59,604 bases of DNA from Clostridiales bacterium (GTDB lineage Bacteria; Bacillota; Clostridia; Oscillospirales; CAG-272): assembly GCA_003150035.1 (NCBI GenBank), contig QALR01000008.1, forward strand, positions 1 through 59,604. The letters run 5' to 3'. The notes under the pieces are model-generated. The model had not been told where the DNA came from. It made no database searches and saw only the letters and a program-made list of their open reading frames with translations. The first letter of the stretch is position 1, and the number at the start of each line of letters is the position of its first letter. A program made the position numbers and the translations under genes. Shown piece after piece: positions 34,631 through 43,823 of the stretch.

Positions 34631-36331
34631 TTATAAAGCGAGAATTTCTTCTTCCGACATGGCAAGCATGAACATTTCATATTCGACTCTTGAATCCGCA
34701 CTGAATGCAAGGCCGACGTAGTCATATTGACGGATCAATTCAGGAGAAAGGTAAATGAGCATAAGAAAATAATATTCTCCTTCATTATCAGTGCCGATGG
34801 CTCCCTGATAATATTCTTCCGTGATCAGCTGAGCGGAATTGAGATTCGGAGAATTTGACAGAAGCGGGAGAAGATACATTTGCTCTAATTCTTCTAGGGA
34901 ATCGGCCTTGAGCATTACCATGACAGCCGCTTCCTCCTGCGGCATCTCTATAAAATAAACATCTCTGTCTTCCTGCGTGGAAATGGTGGAGGAAACGGTA
35001 TCTCCGCTCTCCAAGACCTGGCCGTTATAGCTTGTGCTTCCCTCCGATACCGGTTTTTCTCCGAAATACCATTTCAGAGTACCCTCTTTTTGAAATAGCT
35101 CTTCGGGGGTAAGATTCACTTCGGGCAATCCTTCGATTTGTGAGATCTCAATGGCAAGATTTAGGTTTTGTCCTTCTGTATAGCTGGCAGAATTGATACC
35201 GATGACAAGCCCATGTTCGTCCACCAGTGGACCGCCGCTGTTGCCCTGTGAAATAGGAGCGGTTGATTGAATAAAAGATACATCCGGCGCATCGTCGATG
35301 GTGCGGCCAACATAGGAAATAATTCCACTTGAAAATGTCCCCGTAAGTCCAAGTGGACTGCCAAGCGCATAAGCGGCGTCCCCTACCTCCGGCAGCTCAT
35401 CCGAAAGCTCCAGATACGGTACGCTGTTTCCCTTTGTGTCGACCGACAGGATAGCGACGTCAAGATTTTTATCATAAGAAATGACTGTGTCTACGTCGTA
35501 CGTGGTCCCATCAGACAAGGTTACCTCAATCGCTCTGGTATTTTCAATTACATGATAATTGGTAACCATTGTTCCATCCTCTGCGATGAAAAATCCGGAT
35601 CCGGTCGAATAAAGAATACCATTCAGCCGATAGGCGTTAACCTCGACGGTTCCCGGGCTTATTTCTTTAAAAATTTCACTTGACGTTAAAACTTTCCTCT
35701 CCCAGACCGCTTTCACAACCAGATTGGAGGTTACGGCAGATACGTCGGTGTCCCATTTTACAAAATCGTATTTTTCTCTTGAGACAGAAGGGAGCTGGGC
35801 GGCATCCCCCTCTTTTACGGTTTGTACAAGCGGGGTTTCATCCTCCTGGATGCCTCCGGCAAGATCGAATGTTACCGTATAGACCGGAGTCCACTGGGCA
35901 GTTACCGTCAGGTCTTCAGTTACGGCGGAAAAGTCTGCACTCCATCCGGTAAGCACATAGCCCTCTTTTGTGACGGAGGGTGCTTTTGCCGCTTCGCCGT
36001 CTATTATGCTTTGCGTAAGATCAGCACCTTCTGTTGCGGTTCCGCCGACAAGGTCAAATGTTACTGTATGTAATTTTTTCCAAATCGGTTTTACTGTCGT
36101 AGCTTCTGCAGGCGTTTCATAATCGCCGTCCCATCCCACGAGCGCATAGCCATCCTTGGATATTTCCGGCGGAATAATTTCAACACCGTCTTTGTAAGTT
36201 TGCTTGAGTTCACCGGAAATCAGCACAGCGTCTCCGATGTCGAATACCACGCGGATCCCTCCGCATCCGACAAGAAAAACAAGAGCTGTCAGCATCAGGA
36301 TGCCGCAAATGAGTTTGGCCAATCTTTTCAT
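34631..36331 (-). CDS. Lipoprotein HtrA/DegP-like serine protease with InlB-type repeats
   Basis: The 566-aa protein starts with a lipoprotein signal ending in LVGC (Cys23). Residues about 40-212 hold three beta-grasp repeats of the InlB/Listeria-Bacteroides kind, each ending GW or KW plus a W-rich strand (VTFDLVGGTATEG, VTFDLAGGIQEDE). The protease domain follows with a complete triad: His260 in TNYHVIENT, Asp291 in LDVAIL, Ser365 in QGNSGGPL. No PDZ domain is seen; the C-terminal 170 residues are of unknown type. It should sit on the outer face of the membrane. AGGGAGAG-like sequence precedes the ATG. Confidence 0.88.
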   Translation of the reverse strand: MKRLAKLICGILMLTALVFLVGCGGIRVVFDIGDAVLISGELKQTYKDGVEIIPPEISKDGYALVGWDGDYETPAEATTVKPIWKKLHTVTFDLVGGTATEGADLTQSIIDGEAAKAPSVTKEGYVLTGWSADFSAVTEDLTVTAQWTPVYTVTFDLAGGIQEDETPLVQTVKEGDAAQLPSVSREKYDFVKWDTDVSAVTSNLVVKAVWERKVLTSSEIFKEISPGTVEVNAYRLNGILYSTGSGFFIAEDGTMVTNYHVIENTRAIEVTLSDGTTYDVDTVISYDKNLDVAILSVDTKGNSVPYLELSDELPEVGDAAYALGSPLGLTGTFSSGIISYVGRTIDDAPDVSFIQSTAPISQGNSGGPLVDEHGLVIGINSASYTEGQNLNLAIEISQIEGLPEVNLTPEELFQKEGTLKWYFGEKPVSEGSTSYNGQVLESGDTVSSTISTQEDRDVYFIEMPQEEAAVMVMLKADSLEELEQMYLLPLLSNSPNLNSAQLITEEYYQGAIGTDNEGEYYFLMLIYLSPELIRQYDYVGLAFSADSRVEYEMFMLAMSEEEILAL

Positions 36332-36385
36332 ACTCTCTCCTTTTGATGTTTTGAGCTTGCAGAAAAATGTTAGTCTGCTTTATTT

Positions 36386-36413
36386 ATTATAGCATATTAT
36401 TTATAAAAATCAA
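36386..36413 (-). promoter_or_regulatory. Promoter of the HtrA-like gene
   Basis: Minus-strand TTGATT (36408-36413) and TATAAT (36386-36391) are 16 bp apart, in an AT-rich region between the GH78 terminator and the protease gene. Confidence 0.6.
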
Positions 36414-36437
36414 TATAAGGTTTATTATTTATAAAAA

Positions 36438-36474
36438 GAAAAGCGGCAGTATGAAGAACATACTGCCGCTTTTC
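36438..36474 (-). terminator. Terminator of the GH78 gene
   Basis: A 16-bp perfect stem (36438-36453 with 36459-36474) starts directly after the rhamnosidase stop codon. On the minus strand it is followed by TTTTTAT. Confidence 0.88.
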
Positions 36475-38685
36475 TTAAGCCAGGATGGTATGGGTTCCTT
36501 CTGTAAGCTCGTAGACTTTATCTGCCATAGTGGCGGTCGCCGTGAGTCCGGAGGGAACCGTAAATACGTATTCGGTCTGCCCGTCCGGCATATGGCGCCA
36601 TTCGGAGCGGATGGTGCCGTATTTGGTTTTCAGGGAAGCTTTGACATAATCTAAACGGTTTGTGACGACCGGGCGGAAGCGGATATGCTCAAAGCCGGGA
36701 TGTTCTTCATCCGTATCGATGCCGGCGGCAACGCCGTAGAGCCAGTCGCCGACAGCGCCGTAGGCGTAATGATTGTAGGAATTCATGGACTTGCTCCACA
36801 TGGTTCCGTCGTCACGGACGCCGTCCCAATGCTCCCACATCGTGGTTGCACCATGGTCCACGGAGTAAAGCCATGACGGCATTTTATCCTGGAAGAGAAG
36901 GGTATAGGCAAGGTCGTGATATCCGTAATCTGTCAGTACATGCAGAAGATAGGGTGTTCCCAGGAAGCCGGTGGTCAGCTTGTCATCGTTGTCGTGAATC
37001 ATCAAAACGAGCTTCTCCGCATGCGCTTTTTCGGTGCCCTCTGGGCAAAGCCCGAAATAAAGGGCAATGACGAGTCCCGTTTGTGTCAGAGGCTGAATAT
37101 TCAGCATGCCGTCCTTGTAATAGTCTTTGTAGATCCGCTCTTTAGTTTCTTCAATCTTCTTTTCATAGTCTGCAAGATCGCTGTCTTTGACTCCGAGAAT
37201 CTTAGAGATTTTGATAAAGAGCATGGTGGAATAAGCGCGGTATGCGTAGGCGAGATACCATTTGCTGGTGGCTCCGTTGCACTGCGAGGTGTCGGCGTCA
37301 TGGGCGAGCCAGTCCCCATAGTGTCTGCCGCTTCGAACGTAATCATCGCCAAGCTCGTATTGATAATCTACCCAACGCTTGATGGTAACGTACTGGCGGG
37401 CAAGAAGCTCACGGTCCCCATAGAGCAGATACATCTGCCATGGGACAATGACGCAGGCGTCCGCCCAACCGGCGGAGGGAACAGCCATTCCGAGATTCGG
37501 AACATACGGCGGGATGGCACCGGTGGAACGCTGATCGAGGGAAACGTCGGAAAGCCATTTGCGGAAGAATTTATCGACGTTGTAATTGTAGCCGGCGCAG
37601 CGTGCAAATACCTGCGCGTCTCCCGTCCAACCGAGACGTTCATCACGCTGGGGGCAGTCGGTCGGAACATCGAGAAAGTTGCTCTTTTGTCCCCAGATGA
37701 TGTTGTGATAGAGCTGGTTGATCCGTTTGTCAGAGCATTCAAACATACCGATGCGCTCCATATCGGAATGGACGACAATGGCCGTGAAATAATCCGGGTC
37801 CGCCTTTCCATGCCATTCGGTAAGACGGATATACCGGAATCCGTAAAAGGTGAATTCCGGCTTCCAGACATGGTATTCGCCGTCGCCGATAAATACAATC
37901 TGCTCCTTGGCAGAACGGAGATTTTCCGTATAGAAATTGCCTTCGGCGTCGAGTATCTCGGCGTGGTCAATGACAATTTTTTCTCCTGCGGGTACGCAAA
38001 GGGAAAGCTCAAGGTATCCTGTCATGTTCTGCCCGAAATCAATGACAGTCTCACCTTTCGGCGTGTGAATGACCTCGACTGGATTCAGGCGCTCATGCTC
38101 GCAGATGATTTCTCCCTCCTGCGGGGTGAGAATGCTTCTTGTGTGGTTCAGCACCTTAACGGGGTGAAGTTTTGTGTTGACGCTATAGGAAGCGTCATAA
38201 ACGTCGCCGTTGTAGATGTTGCAGGCGCGCCAACAGGTTTCCCTCACGGCAAAGTCATTTCCCGTGAGGATAACCTCCTCCGTATCGTCGTTATAAGTAA
38301 TCACAAGAGAGGCGATGACAGCGTATTCGGTTGCGGAAAGCTCATCCGTCTGCCAGTCGGCGCAGGCGGCGCCGCCTAACGCCGCATACGGCATCCGCCA
38401 ACCGGGCGCTGCGGTAATAGACAGCACATTTTCTCCGGCGTGCAAAAGACCTGTCACGTCGTATTCCTGATACTGAACACGATGATGATAAGAGGTCCAA
38501 CCGGGAGCTAACACGTAGCTGACCTTTTCTCCATTGATTCTTGCGGCATAAACGCCGAGTGCGGAAACGGATAGCGTGGCGCATTTTACAGGCTTCTCCG
38601 GGCGGAAATTCCGGAAAAACTCAGATGCCGACTCTCCCGCCTCATAATCCGGTTTTATCCACCGGGCTTCATAAATTCGGTTCAT
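36475..38685 (-). CDS. Alpha-L-rhamnosidase (glycoside hydrolase family 78)
   Basis: The 736-aa protein has the GH78 layout: an N-terminal beta-domain (GVYAARINGEKVS, LAPGWTSYHHRVQYQEYDVT), a second beta-domain with VIDFGQNMTGYLEL, the catalytic (alpha/alpha)6 barrel carrying NFLDVPTDCPQRDERLGWTG, and a C-terminal beta-domain. Acid residues in the CPQRDERLGWTGD motif are the catalytic region of the family. No signal peptide is visible, so it acts in the cytosol on imported rhamnosides. The ATG at 38685 follows AGGAAGG; the upstream open frame is hydrophobic but unsupported. Confidence 0.92.
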   Translation of the reverse strand: MNRIYEARWIKPDYEAGESASEFFRNFRPEKPVKCATLSVSALGVYAARINGEKVSYVLAPGWTSYHHRVQYQEYDVTGLLHAGENVLSITAAPGWRMPYAALGGAACADWQTDELSATEYAVIASLVITYNDDTEEVILTGNDFAVRETCWRACNIYNGDVYDASYSVNTKLHPVKVLNHTRSILTPQEGEIICEHERLNPVEVIHTPKGETVIDFGQNMTGYLELSLCVPAGEKIVIDHAEILDAEGNFYTENLRSAKEQIVFIGDGEYHVWKPEFTFYGFRYIRLTEWHGKADPDYFTAIVVHSDMERIGMFECSDKRINQLYHNIIWGQKSNFLDVPTDCPQRDERLGWTGDAQVFARCAGYNYNVDKFFRKWLSDVSLDQRSTGAIPPYVPNLGMAVPSAGWADACVIVPWQMYLLYGDRELLARQYVTIKRWVDYQYELGDDYVRSGRHYGDWLAHDADTSQCNGATSKWYLAYAYRAYSTMLFIKISKILGVKDSDLADYEKKIEETKERIYKDYYKDGMLNIQPLTQTGLVIALYFGLCPEGTEKAHAEKLVLMIHDNDDKLTTGFLGTPYLLHVLTDYGYHDLAYTLLFQDKMPSWLYSVDHGATTMWEHWDGVRDDGTMWSKSMNSYNHYAYGAVGDWLYGVAAGIDTDEEHPGFEHIRFRPVVTNRLDYVKASLKTKYGTIRSEWRHMPDGQTEYVFTVPSGLTATATMADKVYELTEGTHTILA

Positions 38686-38734
38686 GATAGATTCCTTCCT
38701 GATAGGTATGGATAATAAAAAAGGATTTTGCTTC

Positions 38735-38763
38735 ATCCTATCATATCGGCTTTTATAAGTCAA
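38735..38763 (-). promoter_or_regulatory. Promoter of the rhamnosidase gene
   Basis: Minus-strand TTGACT (38758-38763) and TAGGAT (38735-38740) are 17 bp apart. The -10 box lies within ATGATAGGATG, and a similar ATGATAGGATAG occurs in inverted orientation near 38829-38840, which may be a regulator site. Confidence 0.5.
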
Positions 38764-38849
38764 TCGGTTACGATGAAAAAGATAAGTTTTTTTAAAAAAA
38801 GATATAGAGAAAAGGAAAAAATAAACACATGATAGGATAGCAGACGATA

Positions 38850-38875
38850 AAAATCCCGTCAGGCGACGGGATTTT
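38850..38875 (-). terminator. Terminator of trpXYZ
   Basis: AAAATCCCGTC and GACGGGATTTT pair across an AGGC loop, 10 bp after the trpZ stop on the minus strand, and the minus-strand sequence continues TTTTTATC. Confidence 0.82.
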
Positions 38876-38884
38876 AGGATGCCA

Positions 38885-39658
38885 TTAGTTGCCGCATTCG
38901 ATGCTGATTTCATTAAATAGTCCGAGCAAGTCAGAGACGGTGGTTTCTGATTTTTTTTCGCCGGCCCGGTCGAGAACGATTTGTCCTTTGTGCATCATCA
39001 AAAGGCGGGTTCCGTATTCCACGGCGTAACGGAGGTTATGCGTTACCATAATGGCGGTAATATGCTTTTCGCGAACGATTTTATCAGTCAGTGTCATGAT
39101 GATTTCCGCTGTTTTCGGATCGAGGGCCGCTGTGTGCTCGTCAAGAATCAGAAAATCGATTGGCGTCATCGTAGACATCAGCAGCGCTACCGCCTGTCTT
39201 TGCCCACCGGAAAGCGCGCCTGCCTTGACGTGGAGCTTGTCTTCGAGTCCGAGTCCTAGCATGGCGAGCTGTTCGCGGTAAGCGTCAACTCTTGCTTTGC
39301 CAATCCCTATGGAAAGTCCGTACGTTTTTCCCTTGTTGTCGGCGAGCGACAAATTTTCCAAAATGGTAAGCGTCGGACAGGTTCCCATCGCGGGATTCTG
39401 ATAAACTCGTCCGATCTTCGCATAGCGTCTGTATTCCGGAACTTTTGTGATATCTTTTCCGCCGATAAGGATTTGTCCCTTTTCCACCGGAATGGAACCG
39501 CAGATGATATTTAACATGGAGGTTTTTCCACTGCCGTTGGAGCCTACAACAGAGACAAATTCTCCATCCGCGATGGTGAGGCCAAAATCACGGAAAAGTG
39601 TCATTTCTGTGATTTCACCGGGATTGTAGATTTTGGTTATGCCGCGAAGTTCAAGCAT
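38885..39658 (-). CDS. trpZ: Tryptophan ABC transporter ATP-binding protein (TrpZ-like)
   Basis: The 257-aa ATPase has Walker A GSNGSGKTS, the signature LSGGQRQAVALLM, Walker B LILDEHTAALD and the His switch in MVTHNLR. It belongs to the ABC family paired with BMP-like receptors and a long permease (COG1101 type). Substrate assignment rests on the Trp T-box in front of the operon. It overlaps the permease gene by 8 bp. Confidence 0.88.
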   Translation of the reverse strand: MLELRGITKIYNPGEITEMTLFRDFGLTIADGEFVSVVGSNGSGKTSMLNIICGSIPVEKGQILIGGKDITKVPEYRRYAKIGRVYQNPAMGTCPTLTILENLSLADNKGKTYGLSIGIGKARVDAYREQLAMLGLGLEDKLHVKAGALSGGQRQAVALLMSTMTPIDFLILDEHTAALDPKTAEIIMTLTDKIVREKHITAIMVTHNLRYAVEYGTRLLMMHKGQIVLDRAGEKKSETTVSDLLGLFNEISIECGN

Positions 39659-40610
39659 GTGGCAGACCTCCGTTCTTTTCCGTATGGCTGCGACGGGTAA
39701 GAAAGCCGGAAATTTTTTCGTTGAAAATGAGAATCAGCATGAACATGACGGCATTCCAAAGCTTCAGATAGATTCCGTCGGTATCCACAAGCACAAGATA
39801 GTTGAGACACAGGGAATAGAAGATGGCTCCGAAAATCACGGATGTTGTCCCCTTTATGAAGCGAAGCCCGGAGAATACAGCAAGCCCGATGATGACGGAG
39901 GCGAGCGCCTGCACGACCTTTCCGCTTCCCGATGTGTTGTCGTATTGGGTAAAGAGCTGCGCGTAGAGCGCGCCGGAGACAGCGGTGAATCCGTTTGCAA
40001 TGGCGATTCCGAGAATTTTGTACATGCCGGCATCTCGTCCGAGGGAGATGACAAGCTTTTCATTGTCGCCCGTCGCGCGGAGCATATATCCCATTTTTGT
40101 CTTTAAGAAAAGGTCGACAAGGATTTTCAGCGCGATAACGATGAGTGCGAGAATGATGAGGATGACGTAATCCTTTGCGCCGTCCCCTAGCCATCTCTCA
40201 AGGAAGGTATCGTCAAACAGCCCCTTCAGATTTTCGCTTCGATAGGAGAAAATCGTGGTGGTGTAGCCGTTTTTTGTCAGCAGCTTTGTCAGCGCCAGAT
40301 TGACGGAGATAAGTGCCGTCATGACGATGATTCCGGAGAGCAGCTTGGAAATCCTGAAGCGGACATGGAGCAGCCCCGTGACCGTTCCTGCGAGCATTCC
40401 GACAAAGAAGGAAAGGAATACGGCAACAAGCGGCGGCATCCCGAGCCTCAGCATAAAAATCGTGCAGCATACACCGCCGAGCGGAAAGGTACCGTCAACG
40501 GAAAGATCGGGGAAGTCTAGAATGGAATAGGAAATATAGACACCGAGGGCGAGGACGGCAAAGCAAAGTCCCATTTGCAGCCCGTCGATGGTGGTTCCGA
40601 AAAAGAGCAT
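39651..40610 (-). CDS. trpY: Tryptophan ABC transporter permease (TrpY-like)
   Basis: The 319-aa protein has about eight or nine hydrophobic segments and conserved family stretches (LSVDGTFPLGG, LSGIIVMTALISVNLAL, LVISLGRDAGMYKILG, ANGFTAVSGALYAQ), typical of COG4120-like permeases of predicted amino acid importers. It follows the receptor gene by 58 bp and overlaps trpZ. Substrate assignment rests on the upstream T-box. Confidence 0.87.
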   Translation of the reverse strand: MLFFGTTIDGLQMGLCFAVLALGVYISYSILDFPDLSVDGTFPLGGVCCTIFMLRLGMPPLVAVFLSFFVGMLAGTVTGLLHVRFRISKLLSGIIVMTALISVNLALTKLLTKNGYTTTIFSYRSENLKGLFDDTFLERWLGDGAKDYVILIILALIVIALKILVDLFLKTKMGYMLRATGDNEKLVISLGRDAGMYKILGIAIANGFTAVSGALYAQLFTQYDNTSGSGKVVQALASVIIGLAVFSGLRFIKGTTSVIFGAIFYSLCLNYLVLVDTDGIYLKLWNAVMFMLILIFNEKISGFLTRRSHTEKNGGLPHA

Positions 40611-40668
40611 GGGAAAATCCTTTCAGATAGATTCAGGCAGACGAGAGCGGCAGACGTACCGTATGAAA

Positions 40669-41625
40669 TTATTCTGCGACATCGGTTGCGTCAATGGTGT
40701 CGGGAACGGTAAGTCCGAGCAGCTCGCATACCTCGCTGTTATAGTAATTGGTGGGTTCGGTGATGACGGCGACCGGAATGTCCGACGCGCTTTTTCCGCC
40801 AAGGATTTCCGCAGCCGCCTGGCCCGCTGCTTTGCCGACATCGATATAATCGATGGAAGCGCTTGCGGCACAGCCGACCTTCACCTGTTCGATCTCCGAA
40901 CCGAACACGGGGATGTTATACTCGTTGGTGATGGGAAGAATATTGGTTTCCAATTTGCCGACGATGGTGTTATCAAGCAGATTGACAAAGCAATCGACGC
41001 CGCGGTCGATAAGCTCGTTTGTTCTAGTATCAATGGTGGTGATGTCCGATACCGCGCTGTCGAGAATTTGCATGCCGTCATAGGCTTCGGCCGCTTTTTT
41101 GAGCTGCTCCACCTGGAAAGGAGAGCTAGATTCCTCCGTTGAATAAAGAACGCCGATGGTAAGATCGGTTTTGCCCATGAAGGCCGTTACGACCTCGAGC
41201 TGCTTCTCGAAATTCGGAATATCGGAGGATCCGGTGATGTTTTCATAGTTATCCATTGTGGTGCTGTCCGTAACGGCGCAGTAGACCACGGGAATCTCGC
41301 CGTCCGCTGCATTCGCCGCCGCGACGGCCGAGGGCGTGGCGATGGTAATGATAACAGCCGCCCGCTTGTTGACAAAGGTATTGGCCTGTGACTGCGAAAC
41401 ACTAGCGTCAAAATTGCTATTGACATATTCGATGGTGTAGGCATCCAGATCAATGCCGCTTTCCTCAAGACCTGCCATGACGCCGTCGTAGCAGTTGTTG
41501 AGAGAACCGTGTGAGCCGAACTGAATGATGCCGATAACAGGCTTTTCGTTCCCGCATGAGGAGAACGCAAAAAGGGCGGTGAGCAAAAGGACTGCCGAAA
41601 GCAGAAGAGAGAGGATTTTTTTCAT
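40669..41625 (-). CDS. trpX: Tryptophan ABC transporter substrate-binding lipoprotein (TrpX-like)
   Basis: The 318-aa protein has a lipoprotein signal (LTALFAFSSCGN) and the ABC_sub_bind fold of COG2984: IGIIQFGSHGSLNN, IITIATPSAVAAAN, GVLYSTEESSSP, VPVFGSEIEQVKVGC-like segment and DYIDVGKAAGQAA. The ATG at 41625 is used; the long upstream open frame is the T-box leader read as codons. In Firmicutes this transporter set, linked to tryptophan T-boxes, has been predicted to import tryptophan. Confidence 0.88.
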   Translation of the reverse strand: MKKILSLLLSAVLLLTALFAFSSCGNEKPVIGIIQFGSHGSLNNCYDGVMAGLEESGIDLDAYTIEYVNSNFDASVSQSQANTFVNKRAAVIITIATPSAVAAANAADGEIPVVYCAVTDSTTMDNYENITGSSDIPNFEKQLEVVTAFMGKTDLTIGVLYSTEESSSPFQVEQLKKAAEAYDGMQILDSAVSDITTIDTRTNELIDRGVDCFVNLLDNTIVGKLETNILPITNEYNIPVFGSEIEQVKVGCAASASIDYIDVGKAAGQAAAEILGGKSASDIPVAVITEPTNYYNSEVCELLGLTVPDTIDATDVAE

Positions 41626-41678
41626 GGAAAGACCTTCTTTCATTAAATTTTTAAAATAATATTTCCGGAAATAAAAAG

Positions 41679-41955
41679 TCCCAAGCATCGTAGGTTTGAT
41701 GCTTGGGACGAATTTCAAATTAAAAAATCCGCGGTACCACCCAAATGAACTTGGTGTTCGCTCTGTTCGCATACCCATGATATGCGGCGCAGATGATAAC
41801 GGAAGCGCACCCCGTCGGAGCCTACTTGCCATATAGCGTTCGGTCCGCCCTCGAAAGCCCATTCGCGTCCTGCTACCTGCCGCAATCCCACCACCTGCGG
41901 CTCTCTTGGAAGGAGGAAATAAGACGTTACTCTTCTTTCTCAACGGTTTGAATTT
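41679..41955 (-). promoter_or_regulatory. T-box leader, tryptophan-specific
   Basis: On the minus strand the leader has the stem I elements AGAGAG and a specifier region GAATGGGC, giving the Trp codon TGG (41859-41861). It then has CCGTTATC, the T-box sequence GGGTGGTACCGCGGA (around 41728-41743), and a terminator: GTCCCAAGCATC (complement of 41698-41709) pairs with GATGCTTGGGAC (complement of 41679-41690), followed by T5. Uncharged tRNA-Trp binding would favour the antiterminator. TGG as specifier is read by alignment to other T-boxes and could be checked by folding. Confidence 0.9.
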
Positions 41956-41961
41956 TTTCTC

Positions 41962-41990
41962 ATTATAGAATAAATCCGTCCGTTTGTCAA
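41962..41990 (-). promoter_or_regulatory. Promoter of the T-box leader and trpXYZ
   Basis: Minus-strand TTGACA (41985-41990) and TATAAT (41962-41967) are exactly consensus, with 17-bp spacing. Confidence 0.9.
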
Positions 41991-42030
41991 GAGGTTTTCC
42001 AAAATATTTTTCTGGAATTTTTGAGGACGG

Positions 42031-42059
42031 TTGATTTCCTACCTTTCCTATGGTAGAAT
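42031..42059 (+). promoter_or_regulatory. Promoter and probable self-operator of the Rrf2 gene
   Basis: TTGATT (42031-42036) and TAGAAT (42054-42059) have 17-bp spacing. The inverted repeat CTACC/GGTAG (about 42039-42056) sits between and over the boxes, a good place for autorepression by the encoded Rrf2 protein. Confidence 0.6.
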
Positions 42060-42082
42060 AGTAAAAAAGGAGGAAGGCGCCT

Positions 42083-42493
42083 ATGAAAGTATCGACAAAA
42101 GGGCGTTACGCCATGCGCGTGATGTTAGACCTCGCGGAAAACGGGGGCGACGGAGGCTTTGTTTCCCTAAAGGGTATTGCTGAGCGGCAGGAAATATCCG
42201 TGAAATATTTAGAACAGATCATCTCCGTTCTCCTGAAAGCCGGCTATGTGGAAAGCGCCAGAGGAAGCACCGGTGGATACCGCCTTGCGAAAAAGCCGGA
42301 GGAATATACCTTTGGTGATATTCTGCGTGCGGCAGAGGGAAGTCTTGTGCCCGTGTCCTGCGCGGAGGAGTCCCGCTGTACGCGGTCGAAGAGGTGCCGT
42401 GTCTGCAAATATTGGAAGGGACTTTACGAGGTGATCAATCGGTATATTGACAGCGTGACGCTTGCGGAAATCATGCAGAATACACCGTCCTGA
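42083..42493 (+). CDS. Rrf2-family regulator, IscR-type with Fe-S ligands
   Basis: The 136-aa protein has the Rrf2 winged helix (STKGRYAMRVMLDLAEN, RQEISVKYLEQIISVLLKAG, ESARGSTGGYRLAK) and Cys93-X5-Cys99-X5-Cys105, the spacing used by IscR to bind [2Fe-2S]; Cys108 is extra. CymR of Bacillus, the related sulfur regulator, lacks such Cys residues. AAGGAGGAAGG precedes the ATG. It is followed by a cysteine desulfurase and cysteine synthase, so it probably matches Fe-S assembly and cysteine supply to demand. Confidence 0.9.
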   Translation: MKVSTKGRYAMRVMLDLAENGGDGGFVSLKGIAERQEISVKYLEQIISVLLKAGYVESARGSTGGYRLAKKPEEYTFGDILRAAEGSLVPVSCAEESRCTRSKRCRVCKYWKGLYEVINRYIDSVTLAEIMQNTPS

Positions 42494-42556
42494 CAGAAAA
42501 GGGGATGGGTGTATGAGGAATCTTTCGGGCGTAAACGGGCAAAAGGGAGTGATAGA

Positions 42557-43726
42557 ATGATTTATGCGGACAACGCTGCGACGACAAGACTTTCTAGCGC
42601 GGCAAGAGAAGCGATGCTTCCGTATCTCGACAGTCTGTACGGAAATCCGTCGAGCCTCCATGCGGCGGGAAGGGAGGCGAGAGCTGCTCTGGAGACAGCA
42701 AGAGAGAGGGTGGCCTCCTGCATGGGCGCGGCGCCGGAGGAGATTCTGTTTACTTCCGGAGGGAGCGAATCGGATAACCAGGCGCTTATCACGGCCGCCG
42801 CATACGGAAAAAGGCGGGGAAGGACACATCTTGTTTCCACCGCCGTCGAGCATCACGCCGTTTTACATACGCTGAAAAAACTGGAGGCGGAGGGCTTTGA
42901 GGTGACGATTCTTCCGGTGGACGGGAACGGAGCCGTCACGCCAGGGCAGGTGAGAACGGTGCTCCGCCCAGATACGGCGGCGGTTTCTGTCATGTACGCC
43001 AACAACGAAATCGGAACCGTCATGCCGATTTCAGAAATCGGCGCGGTCTGTCGGGCGGCGGGGGTTCTGTTCCATACCGACGCGGTTGCGGCGATGGGGA
43101 ATATTCCGATCGATGTCGTGGCACAGAATATCGATATGCTGTCCCTCTCCGCCCATAAATTTCATGGGCCGAAAGGCGTGGGCGCGCTATATATAAAGAA
43201 GGGAATTCCTGCTGTGTCGTTGATTACGGGCGGCGAGCAGGAAGCCGGACGGCGTGCAGGAACCGAAAATGTGGCGGGCGCTGTCGGCATGGCGATGGCA
43301 CTTTCACAGGCTCATGCTTATAGGGAAGCGAATGCAGCGCATGTCCGTGCCTTACGCGATAAGCTGATAGAGGGGCTTTTGTGCGTACCGCAAAGTGTGC
43401 TTTGCGGTGACAGAATCCATCGTCTGCCCGGCAATGTCCATATGTGCTTTGAGGGCGTCGAGGGCGAGGCGCTTCTTTTGATGCTTGACGCCGAGGGTAT
43501 TTGCGCATCCTCCGGCTCTGCCTGTACGTCCGGCTCGCAGGAACCGAGCCATGTGCTGTCGGCGACGGGGCTCCCTTTATCTTTTTCCCGCGGCGCGCTT
43601 CGTCTGTCGCTTGACGAGTTCAACACGGAAGCGGAGGTAGACCGTATCCTGGAAGTGGTGCCGCGCATCGTCGCGACTTTGAGAAAGCTATCTTCTGCCC
43701 AAAATAAGGGCGCGGCTCTACGATAA
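42557..43726 (+). CDS. iscS: Cysteine desulfurase (IscS/NifS family)
   Basis: The 389-aa protein has YADNAATT at the N-terminus, ESDNQAL, HTDAVAAMG, the PLP lysine in SLSAHKFHGPKG, GGEQEAGRRAGTEN, and the catalytic Cys in SSGSACTSGS. It removes sulfur from cysteine for Fe-S cluster and other sulfur uses. The ATG at 42557 follows AAAGGGAG; an upstream ATG at 42509 is less likely. No iscU gene follows. Confidence 0.93.
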   Translation: MIYADNAATTRLSSAAREAMLPYLDSLYGNPSSLHAAGREARAALETARERVASCMGAAPEEILFTSGGSESDNQALITAAAYGKRRGRTHLVSTAVEHHAVLHTLKKLEAEGFEVTILPVDGNGAVTPGQVRTVLRPDTAAVSVMYANNEIGTVMPISEIGAVCRAAGVLFHTDAVAAMGNIPIDVVAQNIDMLSLSAHKFHGPKGVGALYIKKGIPAVSLITGGEQEAGRRAGTENVAGAVGMAMALSQAHAYREANAAHVRALRDKLIEGLLCVPQSVLCGDRIHRLPGNVHMCFEGVEGEALLLMLDAEGICASSGSACTSGSQEPSHVLSATGLPLSFSRGALRLSLDEFNTEAEVDRILEVVPRIVATLRKLSSAQNKGAALR

Positions 43727-43823
43727 AGATGAGTGTGGAGCAGAAAAGACTGCTGCTTTCCGAACCATCGGTATATTTTATTTTTCGCAGTAAGCGAGTC
43801 CAAAGAAAGAAGGCGTATTTTCT

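Noticed and set aside
36916..38379. 487-codon open frame antisense to the GH78 gene
   Set aside because: The GH78 motifs on the minus strand are unambiguous; the antisense frame shows no domain or start signal.
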